A stretch of DNA of 64,000 nucleotides from Acephala macrosclerotiorum (GCA_014904845.1 MU119279.1:124001-188000), one strand, 5' to 3'. Positions 35,615 through 50,500 are shown, counted from the first letter of the stretch. The notes: a model not told the origin generated them from the letters alone. Numbers and translations: made by a program.

Positions 35615-37790
35615 TCAATCCGTCTCCTCAACCTTCCCAGCACTCGGAGCGGTAACCTTAATCCCCGCCTCCAACCTCGCCAAATTCATCTCAAAATCCT
35701 TACAAACACACCAAGTCCTCACCGTCTTAATCGCATTCTTGATTTCTCTCCCATTCAACTCCCACTTCGCCAACTCCTCCATATCGCCCCCCTTAAGCGC
35801 AGCAACGACATCCTCTCCCGGCAACCTGCTCAAGAACTTCCTCCAAAGAAGCAACCTGGAAGATGCAGGAAGGGACTTGAACACCAGGTGAATGTTGACA
35901 CGAGATCGGAATGCTGCATCGATGGTGGAGTACAGATTTGTGGTAAGGAAGATGATGCCTTTGAAGTACTCCAGTTCACGGAGGAAGATTGAGACAAGCT
36001 CATTGCGTGCGATATCGCCGGGATCGCGCTGAGCCATGAAGACGTCAGCTTCGTCAAGGAGGATTACCGCATCCCATTCTGTGGCCATCTCGAAGACCTT
36101 TTTAATCTTTGGTCCAAGACGAGCGGCATCTGTTCCGAGATCCTCGGCTTGAAGGTAGTAGAGTGGTCGTCGAGTCTTGTCGGCTACTGCTTCCGCGGTA
36201 AGTGTTTTGCCAGTTCCGGGTGGGCCAGACAAGAGAAGGATGAGACCTTGGCCTTTGCCCATGATAACATCGTCGACGCGAGCCTTCAAGCGTTGGTGGT
36301 TGTCGACGAAGGTGAGGACGAGGTCTTTCTGCTCCTCAGGATAGACCAGATGATCATATGCCTCGTCGTTCCAGACGACGGGTTTAATGTCGTCGACATA
36401 GAAGTTCACTTTGGTTTTATCAGCATGATTTTGAGTGTCAGAGGAGAAGACCTACGCCATTGTTTGTTCTTCAAAGCGAAACCTTCAAGGAGGGGCGAGA
36501 CGAAGACAAGGTCATCGTATCGCTTTCCCAACATTTCTTTCTTGTTTTCCTCCTGTTTCTCCACAGGCAACGTCTCCACGTATATGTTTTCTCTTGGAGC
36601 TGCCTCTCCATTAGGTAGGTTCTGGGCATTGTTGTTGCTGTTTCCGCGGCCTCGACCGCGTCGCGCGGTGTTGTCGTTCCTCGCAAGACCTTCGAAATGC
36701 TTCTTGTACCCGAAGTAGTCGATCAAGATGCGACTGTTGACCTTTGGCATAATCGTGAGCGAGGGTGGCAAAGCTCTGAGTGGAGGTCAACACTTACATT
36801 GTGTCTCTGAAATCCACATTGTGTCTTCAAAAGACCAACACCAGTGTACTCACAGTACGTGAGCTCCTGATACTCCAAAGCTTTCTTAGCTCGGATAGTT
36901 AACCTCTCCTTCACAGCCTCAGGATCCTCATGAAAGCTCAGTGGATACACTGGCAACTCAGTGACAGGAAGATTGCCACCAAACATCGGAATCTGCTGCG
37001 AAGTCGGCTTCCAAGCAAAAGTCTCTCCATCAAACGCAATCTCTTCGCAATTGATCAACAAATGTGGACTCGGCTGACACTGATAACTCGTAGCCACAAC
37101 CCTAAAAATCCTCTCCGCATCCTTACTCGGACAAAAAAGCATCGTATCCTTGCGAAAATACGTCCAAGCCAACTTATACGAGATGAGTCCACTCGCATTC
37201 AAATGCTTCAAATGCGTCATGAAACTCCCAAACATCTCATCCATGACTTCGACTAAAAGCGTCATATGCTGCTTCAAAACCCCCCCTGATTTCATCTTCC
37301 CATACAACCCCATAATCTTATCATAACAAAAAAACAACGGCTTAAACGGTTCCTGAAACTTCGCCGGCTCGGTAGTCTCAAGATACATACCCTCATCCTT
37401 CACAATATCCTTGAGAGCAGCAACCAGCATCGCGCTCTGAATCTCAATAGAATGGATCTTCAACGGCGTTTTGCCGGAGATGGTAGGTTGTTCATGATCC
37501 TTGATCTTGAAGATCTTGATCGCGACTCGGTTGTTTGCTCGTGCGATTTTTTCGTTGAGTTGTTTGGGGGGTGTTTCGACCCAATTGTAGTGGCCTGGAT
37601 GGCTGTTCTTTCCTTCGTAGAAGACTTTCACGTTGGCGCTGGTGCCAAATTCGGGGTCTTTGCCGGAGAATGCGGCGGCGAGGATTTCAGAGGCGCTGTC
37701 AGTGGTCGAGTCGGGAGGAGTGGGCAGATCAATGTCTTTCGCTGGAGTTTTGGTGGCAGCTACGCTGCGGGTGCGTTTGAAGAGGTTCAT
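35615..37790 (-). CDS. Fungal AAA-family ATPase
   Basis: Exons 37790-36798, 36741-36456 and 36408-35615 give 690 aa. Introns 36742-36797 (GTAAGT...CAAAG) and 36409-36455 (GTAGGT...CAAAG) keep frame. A long N-terminal domain (residues 1-330, with TPPKQLNEKIARANNRVAIK and EYTGVGLL) precedes a low-complexity RGRGRGNSNNNAQ linker. The AAA module has Walker A GPPGTGKT (about 488-495), Walker B VILLDEADVF (about 545-554), a sensor-1 region FLTTNLYSTIDAAFRSR including the arginine-finger Arg, and a lid with GREIKNAIKT. It is related to the BCS1/DUF7025-type fungal AAA proteins that remodel unknown protein targets. No TM segment. The catalytic residues are intact, so it should be active. Confidence 0.88.
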
Positions 37791-40529
37791 TTTGTCTGGT
37801 GTGCTTGCTTCTGGCTCTGCTTCGGCCTTTCTCTTGCGGAGAGTCTTCTATTTCTTGTAAGTATGTGGAAAAAGGAGGACTGAAGCCTAGACAAATCACC
37901 TTCTTTGTGGAGGACATGGTGGCTGGTATTGGTCTGAGACAAGTCGTATTCGAAAAGTCCTACAGAAAGCCTGCTTCAAAATACGGGATTAAGTATCGTT
38001 TCCTGGACGAAAGTGGAGCAGTGGATGCCTGAAGGACTGGAGTCATTGGTGGGTAGCGGCACAACAAGATGTAGGCTCCCGAGTCTGCCTAGACTATTCG
38101 CCTTGGTTTCATGCAATGTGTGACTCTTTCATGGCCCTGTTGGGCGTTGGAGATATCAAATGTATGATTCGTGGGGTTTCCGCTTCATCCTCCGGGGACA
38201 CTTTCCGGTGCAGGCGGGGTAGCACTTGGGCGAGGCTGTCGCTGCCTGTAGCGACAATCACATGATTGATCACATGATATGACATATCTTCGTGGTATTC
38301 GTTCAAAGACGTACTTGAATCGTTAAACTTCAGAAGGGGAAGACACCCTAGTAGTGAGATAGTACCGAGGCCGCACATACAGCTGCTCTTTGAGCACTTT
38401 CTTTTATACGTTCCACGAACCACGTGCTGGGCCTGCCTGAAGTACAAGAGGCAGCAGGCCAGAGGAGACGACCGAGTTCCTGATACCTGCTATTGGATAT
38501 CTTTGCAATATTGAGTCAATGCAAAGGACAAATTCAGAACGTGTCAAACCAAAGAGAATTGTACGTTCGGACTGGGCGAGCTCCCAAACCGAGACCCGTC
38601 CACCCATCCTTGAAGATAGCACTCCCAGATCGAATGATGATCCTCAGAGAAAGGGACTGGGCGAAGAACAAGCAGTACCTGGGCGCTTGCGAAGATACAA
38701 ATTTTATCTCCAACTTGAGCATCAGCGGGCACTAAACCCGAAAACCCTTGCAATTGCTCCGTGACTGCAATTCTCCTTCCCGGGCAAGCAGCCCCCATCA
38801 ATTTGCTAGAAATATCGCTTCTAGAGTTCAATATACTCATCTCAGCAACCTGTTTCTAGCCTTGATTCGATGTAGCTGTGTTGCGTTCCCATGAGTTTCG
38901 GAATGCTTCGTAGAATTCCTGTCGGGCGTAATCTGAGTCCTTCCCTCCGAGTTCTGGCGTCTGCGAAAAAAAAAAGTTGCCAAAATATCGTGGGACACAT
39001 TTCCTTGTAATGTATAGAGTGGAAGAATGGGCGTCCTGCTCTTATTCCAGAAGGACTTCGTATTGCTCGTCCATTCGCCCGTCTTTGGTAAGTATTAATC
39101 TCCAAACACTCCGGATATTGTGAACAAGTTTGCCATTCGCAAATAATGTGCGTTGGTCGCCCGAGAGATGGGAGCTTAGTATTATTAATATCTTCCCCGC
39201 TATGCAATATTGAAAACCTAAAGCCAAGATTTTCGCAAAAAAGTAAAAAAAAAAAAATTTATATAAAATATAAATATCAATTAAAATTTTAATAATTTTT
39301 TAATTATTTATATAAAAAATCCAGATTTTAATTTTAAGTATTTATAATAATTATTCGTAAAAATAATAAAAGCTAAAAATCGGTGTTTTTAATATAAAAA
39401 ATGGTCCAAAGCAGGAGGTGGCCAAGGTCAGGGGTATTGACTTATCGTTTATGAAAGCTAATTACAAACAACCAATTATGGCAAAGAAACTATCCCTTCG
39501 AGTCCATATTATCGAAGCGAGTTAATAATATTTAGGACTTGCCGCTTATTATTTCAAAGCGTGTCAATAAATGACATTGAAATAAGAATATATTGTTTGC
39601 TAATTAAAGTTAACTCAAGTGTGGCCATCGAATTTTGTAGCTCGAGTGAGCAGAAAGACGGCTATAGGAGGGAATTCAACGAGGGGCGGCATGCCGACTG
39701 AATGACTTTGGAAAGTGGGAAAGGCCTTATTCAGTACAGATCATCTATGAGATTGATCGAGTAAAATCAAAGACTTCAAAAAGGCACAATTTTAGGGAAG
39801 GATGATAAAGGTGAATGAGCATTCGGAGTATATTAAGGGGACACATTGTTCAGAGCTTCCAGATAGATCCACGTTATTTTTACCCAACTATTCATGCAAA
39901 TGAGTTGTCATTTCGACCATTGCAGTAGAGCTTTGATTTGTTAAGGATCATGCTAGTGACAGTTGGGGACTCTAAGATGAGGCGGGGATGCTTGCTATCT
40001 TGGCCCACTCATCACCCTTCGGTCTCTTGAGGTCAAAAGTACAACATGAAATCGATCGGCGAAATCGATCAAGGTAGTACTGTATTACACGTGCTTTGCA
40101 TTTCTTTTCGCGTCGCACAAGTCAATCTCATGATCGTTCCAAATGCAATTCCTAGCTCCTCACAGCTCCATCCAAGCCCTATCCTATCTCCTCATATGAA
40201 AACTCACTCCAGTCAACGCTATCGAGATCAAACCGCCGTTTGAGCGGGATACTATATAACATTTAATAGAATACTCGAATACTAATGTAAAAGTTAGACA
40301 CAACCAATCCGACCGCCTAGACCTTCGCGTTTACCCCTAGCCACCGAGTAATTAATGCTAGTTCAAACTTTAGGAACGAGAGGCTATACATTAATTTATG
40401 CAGCAGACCATTAAGGTATAAACTGGTCCGAAATCCAAACTTGCGCCTAGTACCTCTAAAACCCAAATCGGAACTGAAGAAATTGCAGAACGGAAGTGAG
40501 TTTTGAATCTTAAGATGAGAGCAAGGTGA
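37791..40529. other. Stretch without a gene
   Basis: 2.7 kb with only short frames. Contains the AAA gene promoter next to 37790 and an AT-rich patch at 39236-39405. Confidence 0.35.
39236..39405. repeat. Short AT-rich (RIP-like) patch
   Basis: About 170 bp of A/T with rare CG dinucleotides, like the large island. No terminal repeats found. Confidence 0.4.
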
Positions 40530-41870
40530 TCAACCCGAAGAGCGAGCCGCGTAGTACACTTGAATGCCTCCTTCTACACTCTGCACCAAGCCAAAGAAAA
40601 CAGTCAGCCCTAGAACCATTGCCGCCACCCAGAACGTGTACCATTGTACTCTCTTTCGCCGATCATGCCACCACTGATGCATGCCGCTCGGCTCAGCTTC
40701 ATCAAAAGCTTGCTTCAAAATGACAAGACGATCATGCCAGTACGAAAATTCACTGATCTGCCTCTCCTCAACTTTCAACTGGCCACATTCTCTGGCTCTC
40801 GGATCGAGAGGCACCTTTCCCCGCTTTTGGATTTTCTGTTGCTGCTTCGCGAACCAGTTCTTCACATCCTTGTCGTGCTCTGGGAGCAGAAGAGCAAGTG
40901 TTCGAAGTGTCTCCTCAATTAGACCCGAGGGATATACTGGCCTGGCTTTAAATTAGTTCGTTCCTCGAGAAAGTCCTCGCCAACCTTACCGCGTGTGTGT
41001 TCGTAGAGTGCCCATTTGCTAGTCAAGTAGTGTAATGTGACTCGTCTCTGTTAAAATATCGTTCCGCGATAGTGTGTTGTCAGACTTACTAATGTTGGTG
41101 CATCTTCAAAAAAGAAGCGTAGTGAAAGATCTCCACTGCAGCATCGTCGTCTCTGATTCGCAAATGATCGTAGAGATTACTTGTCCACCTGGTCTCAATA
41201 CCAGCTATACGCTCAAGATTTCTCGCGTTGAAAATCTTCTCTAGCTTGACATGCTGCTCCATGATTCTTTGCGGTGACAGTCCACTGGCAATCAAGTCTG
41301 TGATGCCTCCGTTCTTCCAGCTCATATTCGTTTCGCCGGACGCGGTGATGCTACCTTCTGTGGCAAGGAATGGACCAATCGAATCATCAGCAGGAGTCGA
41401 ACTGCAAGATTAATCGAATCCTGGATGGCATCATGGATATCATCCCCATCATTATTTAACAATCTCTCCTCCAAGTCGAGATCTTTATTATGGCCCGACA
41501 ACCATTCTTGAAGAGCAACCTGGACAGAACTCTGGGTGGCTCCTGGTCTCTTCGGAAGCCCCACAAGTTTTATGATATCTCGATGAGTCTTTGTTGTACT
41601 ATGGACTCTGCGTCCCTGAAGTTCCCTTTGATAATAATTGAAGTAAGTTTCACCTAGTGTAGAATGATTCTCGAATGGTTCTTCCGGAGCCTGGTAGTCG
41701 AAAAAGGCTTGCAATATTGATCTTTTCGTTGCCAAGGAAAGAGGAAACTCGCGGGTATTCATATTGCGCTGGATAAATTTTGATTTCGCAGTTGAAAGAT
41801 CTTGATTCTGAAGTTTTGTTAAACTGTTTGATGCAGGTTTGTGAGCCACCAATTGGGGCTGTGGAGGCAT
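40530..41870 (-). pseudogene. Broken member of a fungal single-TM family (HDRRKRVQWYTFW type)
   Basis: The start is taken as the ATG at 41870. Pieces in order: 41870 to about 41385 (ends with DSINLAVRLLLMI), then a one-base shift to GPFLATEG and NMSWKNGG..EQHVKLEKIFNARNLERIAGIE..WT down to FHYASFLK (about 41100), a GTAAGT donor, then a segment 41060-40930 (LTSKWALYEHTRG..FLEERTNLKPGQYIP), another one-base shift, then LIEETLRTLALLLPE to the end. The C-terminus has QWWHDRRKRVQWYTFW and one TM segment. This order is familiar from a large ascomycete family of unknown function. Two shifts without usable introns suggest a pseudogene; it sits about 100 bp outside the AT island. Sequencing error is the alternative. 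Confidence 0.6.
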
Positions 41871-41963
41871 AAGCACAGGACGATGTACATCGACCCTCTC
41901 CTATATAAAGTCAAGGCCTAAAACTAATAGGCTAGTATACCCCGACTAAATGGTGATCATAAG

Positions 41964-42006
41964 CTAATCGTCGGTCTCGTTTAAGTGCCCGACTTTAATC
42001 TCTTAC
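41964..42006 (+). repeat. Left terminal inverted repeat of the AT island
   Basis: Begins CTAATCGTCGGTCTCG and ends near CTCTTAC; matches the reverse complement of 55986-56028 with five transition differences. Confidence 0.8.
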
Positions 42007-42790
42007 AATGCCGCGTTATAAGTTTGAGCCAATTAAACGAAAACGCGTAAAAACGCGTTATACGTTTTTTTTTTTTTTTTTTTTTACATATTAAAATACT
42101 TTTTGAACGTATTTTTTTAAGCAATTTCTTTGGAAATAAATAATTTAATTATAAATTTATTTTATATTAATATAGTATTATTATTAATATATAATTTAAA
42201 AACGTTAAAATTTTTAAAATTATAATTATTTTAAATTATTCTTGTAAAATTATTCGAAGTATTTTTTTTCTCGTTTATTTATATAATAACGAAAAATTAT
42301 AATCTCGAATCGACGAATTTAAATATTATATTAAAATTAATAAATAATTATTATTTCGATATATATAAATATATTTAAAAAACAATTATTTAATTTTAAA
42401 TAAATAAATTTATTATTAATCGAGTTTTTAAAAAATATAATATATATAATTAAAAAATTAATTTAATATTGAAATTATAAAAAAATATATATATATAAAA
42501 TAATAAATATTTTATTAAATTTTATTTAAAAGTTTTAAACGTAAAAATTAAATTCGTAATTTAATTTTTAAATTTTAAATATATTTTTATTTATTAAAAA
42601 AATAAAATCGAATAAATTAAAAATTTTTTTTTTTAATTTTTTAATTTAAATTTAATTAAATATTATAAATAAATAAAAAATATTTTATTATTTTATTATA
42701 ATATATTTAATAAAAATTTAAAAAAATATTTAAAATAACAATTTAAAAATATTTTATAAATAATATAAAATATAATTAATTTATATAAAA

Positions 42791-42951
42791 AGTTTTATTA
42801 AAAAAACGAATTAAAAAATAAATATAATAAATATAATTTATTAAAATTTAAAAAAAAAGAAATAAAATAAAATTAATATTTAATTTTTATAATCTCGATT
42901 AACGATATCGAATTAAAAACGTACGTATAATACGTAATAACGTTTTATAAT
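42791..42951 (-). repeat. LTR core (3' LTR in element orientation)
   Basis: Shares AGTTTTATTAAAAAAACGAA near its left end and TATAATACGTAATAAC near its right end with 50607-50761; outer limits are blurred by mutation. Confidence 0.7.
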
Positions 42952-43095
42952 ACTATTTTTTTTTTTTAAAAAATTCTCGAGAACGTTCGAAATTATTATT
43001 AAATATAAATCGTTAAATATAATAAAAATAATAATAATAATTTTATATTTAATTATTTTTAATTTACGTATTTATTATTATCGTTATTATTATTC

Positions 43096-43155
43096 TCGTT
43101 TTTATTATTATCGTTTTTATTATTATCGTTTTTATTATTATCGTTTTTATTATTA
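43096..43155. repeat. 15-bp tandem repeat, four copies
   Basis: TCGTTTTTATTATTA at 43096, 43111, 43126 and 43141. Five codons long, so it may have been an in-frame repeat in the retrotransposon polyprotein. Confidence 0.7.
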
Positions 43156-44140
43156 TTATTTACGATTATAATAATATTTTTTATTTTTAATTTATTTTAT
43201 TTTCATATTCGAATATCGATATTTACGAACGATTAATTTAAAATTATTACGTTAAATTTATAAATTCTATTAAATATATTAAATTAAAATTATAATACGA
43301 AATTATTTATTATACGAATATTTATATTTAAAACAAAATTAAATATTTGTTTTGCGATATATAACGATTATAATAATATAAATTTTATTTTATAAATTAA
43401 CGTATAATATATTATTTTTTTAATAATTATTTTAAATTTTTAATCGAAATATTAAATATAAAAACGCGTTTAAAATATTTAAATTAATCGTTCGAAATTA
43501 GTTCGTTTATAATTTATCGTGTTTTTTTTATTATAATTAAATAAAATCGTTAAAAAATAATTATTATAAATTTTATTTCTATTAAAAACAATATTTTTTT
43601 CGTACGTTTATATTTATTTTACGTAAATGAATTTAATTTTTGTTTTTAGTATTATGAAATTTTTTTTAAAATAAACGAATCGATTAATTTTATAAATAAA
43701 TAATATAATAAATTTTAAAATCGTTAAAATTTTTATTTTTTTTTTATTTTTTTTTATTATATTTTATTAAAAAAATCTCGAATAAAAAAATTATAAATAA
43801 TAATCGAATTTAAAATTAATTATAATAAACTTTTTAATATTAAGTTTATAATAATAATTATCGTTTAATTATTTTCGAAAATAACGCGAAAATTTTTTTT
43901 TTCGTTTAAATTAATTTATTTTAAAAAAAATTCGAATAATCGATTATTTTTAATATTTAAAATTATAATATTTTTTTTCGTTAATTTTTTTTTACGTTTT
44001 AAAACGAAATAATTTTAAATTTAATTATAAAATTTATTTATAACGAGTTTAATTTTAAACGTAAAATTTTTATTTACGTCGATTATATTTTAATCGAAAT
44101 TATTATTTTTATTTATTTTTATACTTTTAATAATTTTTTT

Positions 44141-44206
44141 CTCGTTTTTAATAATTTTTTTTCTCGTTTTTAATAATTTTTTTTCTCGTTTTTAATAATT
44201 TTTTTT
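44141..44206. repeat. 22-bp tandem repeat, three copies
   Basis: CTCG-TTTTT-AATAA-T8 at 44141, 44163 and 44185, with a partial copy before them. Confidence 0.7.
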
Positions 44207-47200
44207 TAAATTTCGTTTAATTAATTTTCGAATTGTATAAATTTTAATTTAATTATTAAATTTAATAATTTTTTATAATTTTTAATTATTTTTAGTATTT
44301 TTTATTTTTTTTAATATTAACGTAAAAACGAAAAAGTTTTTTTTCGTTAAAAATAATTATATTTTTATAATAATCGTTTTCGATTTTAATTTATTATTCG
44401 TTTTTTTTCGATTTGATCATTTTATTTTTTATAAATAAAAACGAGATTTAAAAAAAATATATTATAATTATAATTTTTTTTTCTCGTAAAAATAAACGAT
44501 TATTTTTTATTAATTTAAAAATATTTTTAAAAAATATTTTATTCGATTTAATATATTATTTAATATTTATTTAAAAATATTTAAAATTCGTAATAATTTT
44601 TAAAAAAATTACTTCGATATTAATTTTAAAAATATTAAAATATTTAAATTTATTTTTTTAGAAAATATATATCGAATTATAAATTGAAATATTCGAATTT
44701 ACGATTATTATAAAAATAAATAATAATACGTTTATAATTTTTTTTTTCGACGTTAATATAAATAAAAAATTTTTTTTCGTCGATTTTTAAAATTTATATA
44801 TTAATAGCGATTATTTTTTCGTTTATTATTAAATTTAAATTTAAATTTTCGAATACATTTATTATTTAAATTTTTATTAATAATAATAATTAAATCGACG
44901 ATTTTATTATTTTCGTATATTATAAAATAATATAAAATTCGTATAAATTATAATTTAATATATAAAAATATAATATACGTTATTATAAATCGAAATTAAT
45001 TAAATATTAAAATAAAATCAAAAATTTATATTATAATTCTTTTTAGTTTTATTTATTTAAAATAATAACGTAAAATAAAAAATTAATAATTTTACGATCA
45101 AAAAATTAAATATATTTAAAAAAAAATCTTTTTTTTATATTATATTTTAATCGATATATTTTATTATATAATATAAATAAATATTTATTATTATTATTTA
45201 TATATAAAAATATTATTATAATAATTTATTTTTTTATTATTTTAATAAAAATATTTTAATTTTCGACGTTAAATTTTAATTTAAATAAATATTTTTTATA
45301 GAATTTAATAATTATTTTTATAATATATTTGAAATTTTTCGTTTTATATTAATTATTATAATTTACATTTTAATTTTTTTTATTTTATTAAATAATATAA
45401 TTTATATTAATAAAATTTTTTTTATTTTTTATTTTTTTTCGTTATTTAAATCGTTTATAATTAATTTCAAATTCGATTTAATTTCAAAATCGTTTTTTAA
45501 TTATTTTCGAAAACGTTTTCAAAAAATTAAAAATAAATTTACGTAAAAAACGTTATAATAATTTTATGTATTTAATAATTTTATTTTATATATTTAAAAA
45601 TCGATTCGTTTTTCGACTCGAAAAAATTTAACGTATTTAAAATCGAGTTTTTTATAAAACTAATTAAAAACGAAATTTTTTATATTAAATATTATATAAT
45701 TTTGTATTTTAAATTTTATTTTTTTGTATTTCGCGTTATAATATTTTATTTAAACGTTTTAAATATAAATTAAAATATTTTAAAGTTTTTATTAAATTTT
45801 TTTTAATCGATTTATTAATTCGTATATTAATTTCGATTTATAATATAATAAAAATCGAATATAATATAATTTAATAATTTTTTCGTTTATTTCGAATATT
45901 TTATTAAATCGAATTAATCGATTTAATCGTTTTATTCGAAATTAATAAATATTCGAAAATAATATTTTAAAATAAAATTTATTTTCTCGATAAATTTATC
46001 GATTTATAAATAAAATAATATTAAAACTTTTTTTAATATATTAATTAATTTAATAAAAATTAATTAAAAATTTAAAATAAATAATTTAATACGATTTATA
46101 ATAATATTATCGAGCATTTTATATTTTAAAAATACGTATTTCAAAAAAACGTATATAAATTATTTTAATATTATATTTTTTTGAATTAATACGAATTTTA
46201 TTTTTTTCGTAAATTTATTTATAATAATAAATTTCGTATTATATATCGATATATTTTCGTTTTTTTTATTTACGAAATTAATTAATTTTTTAAAACGAAA
46301 TAAATTTATTATAAAATTTAATATAATTAAATTTTAAAAACATTTTAAAATAAAAATAAATATTAATTTTTTTAAAATTATATTTTATTTCGATTTATTT
46401 TTTTTAATACGCGATATAAAAACGAATATAATTTTTAATATTTACGTTTATATTTTTTTAATATAATAATTTTTTTACTATTAAAATTTTTTTATTTTTA
46501 TCGAAATAATCGACGATTAAATTATTATAAAATTTTTATATAATTTTACGTTTAAAAAATTCGTTTAATAAAATTTAAAATTATATATTATTAAATATTT
46601 AAATACTATTTTCAAGTAAATAATTTTTCTCGTTAAAATTATTATATTATATTTAAATAATATAAATTTTTTAAATTAAATCGTATTTTATTATTATTAT
46701 TTCGAATTATATAAAATCGTTCGATTTAATTTAATTTATATCGATTAATATACTATTTAATTTTATAGTTATATAATTTAAACTCGTCGTTAATTTTTTT
46801 TTAATTATTATTATAATTAAATATAAATTTTTTTTTTTTTTTCGAATATTAATAAAAAATTTAAATCGATTTTATTTAATTTAAATAATAATTATTATAT
46901 TTCGACGAATTTTCGAGCGTAATTTAATCGTTTTAAAAAATTATTAATTAAGTTTTTATTTTTTATTCGATAAACGATTTCGAAATCGATAATTAAAAAT
47001 ATAATTATTTATCGAATTTAACGTCGTATTAATATTTTTATCGTTATAAAATATTTAAAATTAATAATTTTTAATTAAACGTAAAATAATTAATTTTTAT
47101 TAATATAAATTTTCGAGAATAAAATATAATAAAATATAAATATATATTTTATTATTTTTACGAAATAATATCGATTAATATTTTTATCGAAATATCGTAT

Positions 47201-47537
47201 TTTAATTATATTTTAAAAATCGAATTAAAATACATTAATAAAATAATTTTATTATAAATAAAATTATTTAATTATATTTATAAATAAATTTTTAATAAAA
47301 ATTATAAAACTTTAAAAACTTAAAAATTTTTCGAGTTTTATTAAATATCGATTAAATTATAATCGTAATAACGTAATATTAATTTATTTTAATATTTATA
47401 AATAATATAACGAATTTTAAAAACTCGATTTTATTAATATTAAATTCGTATTTTTTTAATTTAATATATAAATTTTATTTTTCGAATTATTTTAATATTT
47501 TATTAACGTATATATTATATTTTTTTAAAGTATTAAA

Positions 47538-47573
47538 ATAAATTAAAATATCGTCGAAATAAATAATAACGAA
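47538..47573 (-). pseudogene. Reverse transcriptase active-site remnant (Ty3/gypsy)
   Basis: Reads FVIIYFDDILIY on the minus strand with the invariant DD pair intact; upstream KKFVNK and downstream NTLKKYN fit the usual context. Stops occur about 25 codons downstream. Confidence 0.85.
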
Positions 47574-50500
47574 TTTATTAACGAATTTTTTTAAATATTA
47601 ATTTATATATATTTAAAAAATTATTAAAATATTATATAAATTAAAAATTATTATTTATTTATATTTTTATTTTATTTTAATAAAATAATATATATTACGT
47701 AAATTTAATTTCGTAATTATTCGAATATTTTTTAAACGATTTAAAATTTCAAAAATTAATAATATAAAATAACGATTTAAAATAATTATATTATTAATTT
47801 CGTGATAATTAATATAAAAATATAATAATTCGTTTTTTTTTTAAAATAAAAAATATTAATATTATTATAAATAATTTCGATCGTTTAATTAATTTTAATA
47901 TTAATATTTTATTAATATATTCTTGAAATATTTATAATTTTTTTTTAATAAATTATAAATTAATTCGAATAATAATTTATTATTTAATTTTAATAAAATC
48001 TTATAATCGAATTTAAATTAATAAAAAACCAAATTTATTTTTTATTTTTTATTAAAAACTTTTATATTTTTAATATATTTTTTTAATAAAATTGCTTTTT
48101 TTAATAATAAATTTTCGACGTTTTTTAAAATAAATCGAAATATATAATATTTTTAATATTATTATTAATTATTTTTTCGAATATTTTATTATTCGATTCG
48201 AATATATAAAATATTATTAACGCGTTATAAAAAATTTTTACGTTATAATTATTGTCGTTTTAAATTAAATATTTAATACGTTAATCGATTTTAAAATTAT
48301 ATTTTTATAATTAAAATATATTGAAAATTATATTATAAAAAATAATAATTTTTTTTTATTTATATATAATTAATTTTTATAAAAAATAATATAAATATTT
48401 ATTTAAAAAAATATTTTTTATTAATCGTTTTATCGAAAAATACGTGTATTAATAGCGCTATTAACGAATTAATAATAATTTAATCGATTATTAATACTAT
48501 CGATTATTTTAATCTAGTATCAATAGCGTTAATCCGATACTAATAATATTCAAATATTGCTAATTATACTAATTTAAAATTAAATATTTAAATATTTGAA
48601 ATTTATAATTTATAGTATTTATTTAATTTATTATAAGAATTTCAAATAAATTTATCGAGCGCGTATTAATATATTAAACTATAAAATTAGAATTTATTAA
48701 GTTTTAATATTTTTCGTTAAAATTTATATATAGACTAGTAATCGCATTTTATTCGATTAATAGATTTTTATTGTCTTATAAATTATATAAATAAATAAGA
48801 ATAAAAATTGAAAATATTAATATTATTTAAAATTTGATCGTAGAATCGATCGATTTAAACAAAGTTTACGCGCGTAAAAATGCCGATTAAATATGCGAGT
48901 AATTGCATTGCGTTATACTACGCTATATTATTTAATATTAAAAGTTTAAATTGAAACATTTAAAGATTGAACGATTTAATTGATTAAGTGTAATTGTATA
49001 AAAATTGCGCGTAGTCGTTTGTAATCGTCGAAAGTCGAAAATTTTAATATTTTTATTAATTTAAATCTATTTATTAATCGATTATTATTAAGCGTTAAAA
49101 TTTTAAATATGCAATTACTACGTAACGTATACTATTAGTAAACCGCTAATACTATTAGCAATTAATTAGTATATAAATTTTTTTTTTAATATTGAAATCG
49201 AAATTAATATTTTATTTTAAACGTTTTTTATTATTAATAAAAAAACGTTTTTATTTTTAATTTAAATACGAAAAATTAAATTATTATTAATAAAATTAAA
49301 AATTACTTTATAATCGATTATTATAATTAAATTAAAATCGTTATTATTTTTATTTTTTAATTTTAATCGTATAATATAAAATATTAAAATTATTTTAATA
49401 AATTGTTCGAATTTTAATTTTTTTAAATAAATAAATATATAAAAATATTCGAGAATTATAATAATATTATTAACGAATAATATTAAACGTATAATAATTT
49501 TTATTTTTATTTTTTATAAAATTATTAAAAAACGTTCAAAATCGTTATAATATTATATTTAAATTCGTCGTTAAATTATCGAATTTAACGATTTTTTTAT
49601 TCGTTTATAAAGAGCGATTTTTTTATATAAAATACGAATTGAATAATTTAATTATAATACGAATAAAATTTTTTATAAAACGAATTACGTTTTTTAATTC
49701 GATATAAATTTATAATAAAAATTCGTTAAACGTTATATATATTTATTTTAAAATCGATTTTATTAATTTTAATTAATAATTCGATTAAATTAATTTATTT
49801 TCGTATTTTTAAAATATATTTTATAAATATAATTTAAAATAATTTATAAAATTTTATATTAATTAATTTTCGAATATTTTATATTTAATTATTTTAATAT
49901 TCGTTTTTATTAACGTTATTTATAAATCGTTTATTTATATTTTTTTCGTTATTTCAATTTATAATTTTAATTTTATATTTTTTTCACGTATAATTTATAA
50001 TTTTAATTATTATTATAATTAAATATTTTATTCGTAAATATTTTGTAAAAATTTTTTTATCGTCGAATAATATATTAAAATTTAATCGAAATATAAAAAT
50101 TTTAATAAAAATATATTAAACGTTAAAATAATAATTTTTAAAAATATTTAAAAAACTTTTTATTATAATTTTAAAATTATTAAAATCGTTTAAAAAAATT
50201 AGAAAAATTATTTTTTTCGTATTTTTTTAATAATAATATTTTTTAAATACGTAATATTTTTATCGTGTATATTATATAAATTTAATTATTATTTAATATA
50301 TCGAAATTTAAATTTTTCGTTTTTTTTCGTTTTATTTAAAAAAATTTTATTTTCGTTTTTTTAAATATATTAAATTCGAGTTTTATTATTTTAATACGTT
50401 AATAAATTAATATTTGATATAATTCTTTGTATTTTATCGATAAACGAGTCTCGTTTAAAAAAAACTCGAAATTTACAAAATATTAAACGTATTAATACAA

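Noticed and set aside
41000..41110. A clean intron set that would make the 40.5-41.9 kb gene intact
   Set aside because: The GTAAGT donor at about 41099 leaves two bases, and every acceptor tried gives a stop or the wrong frame; the other shifts also lack GT-AG pairs of workable length.
43096..43155. CRISPR-like array
   Set aside because: The 15-bp copies are directly joined without spacers and lie in a fungal retrotransposon; a simple tandem repeat.
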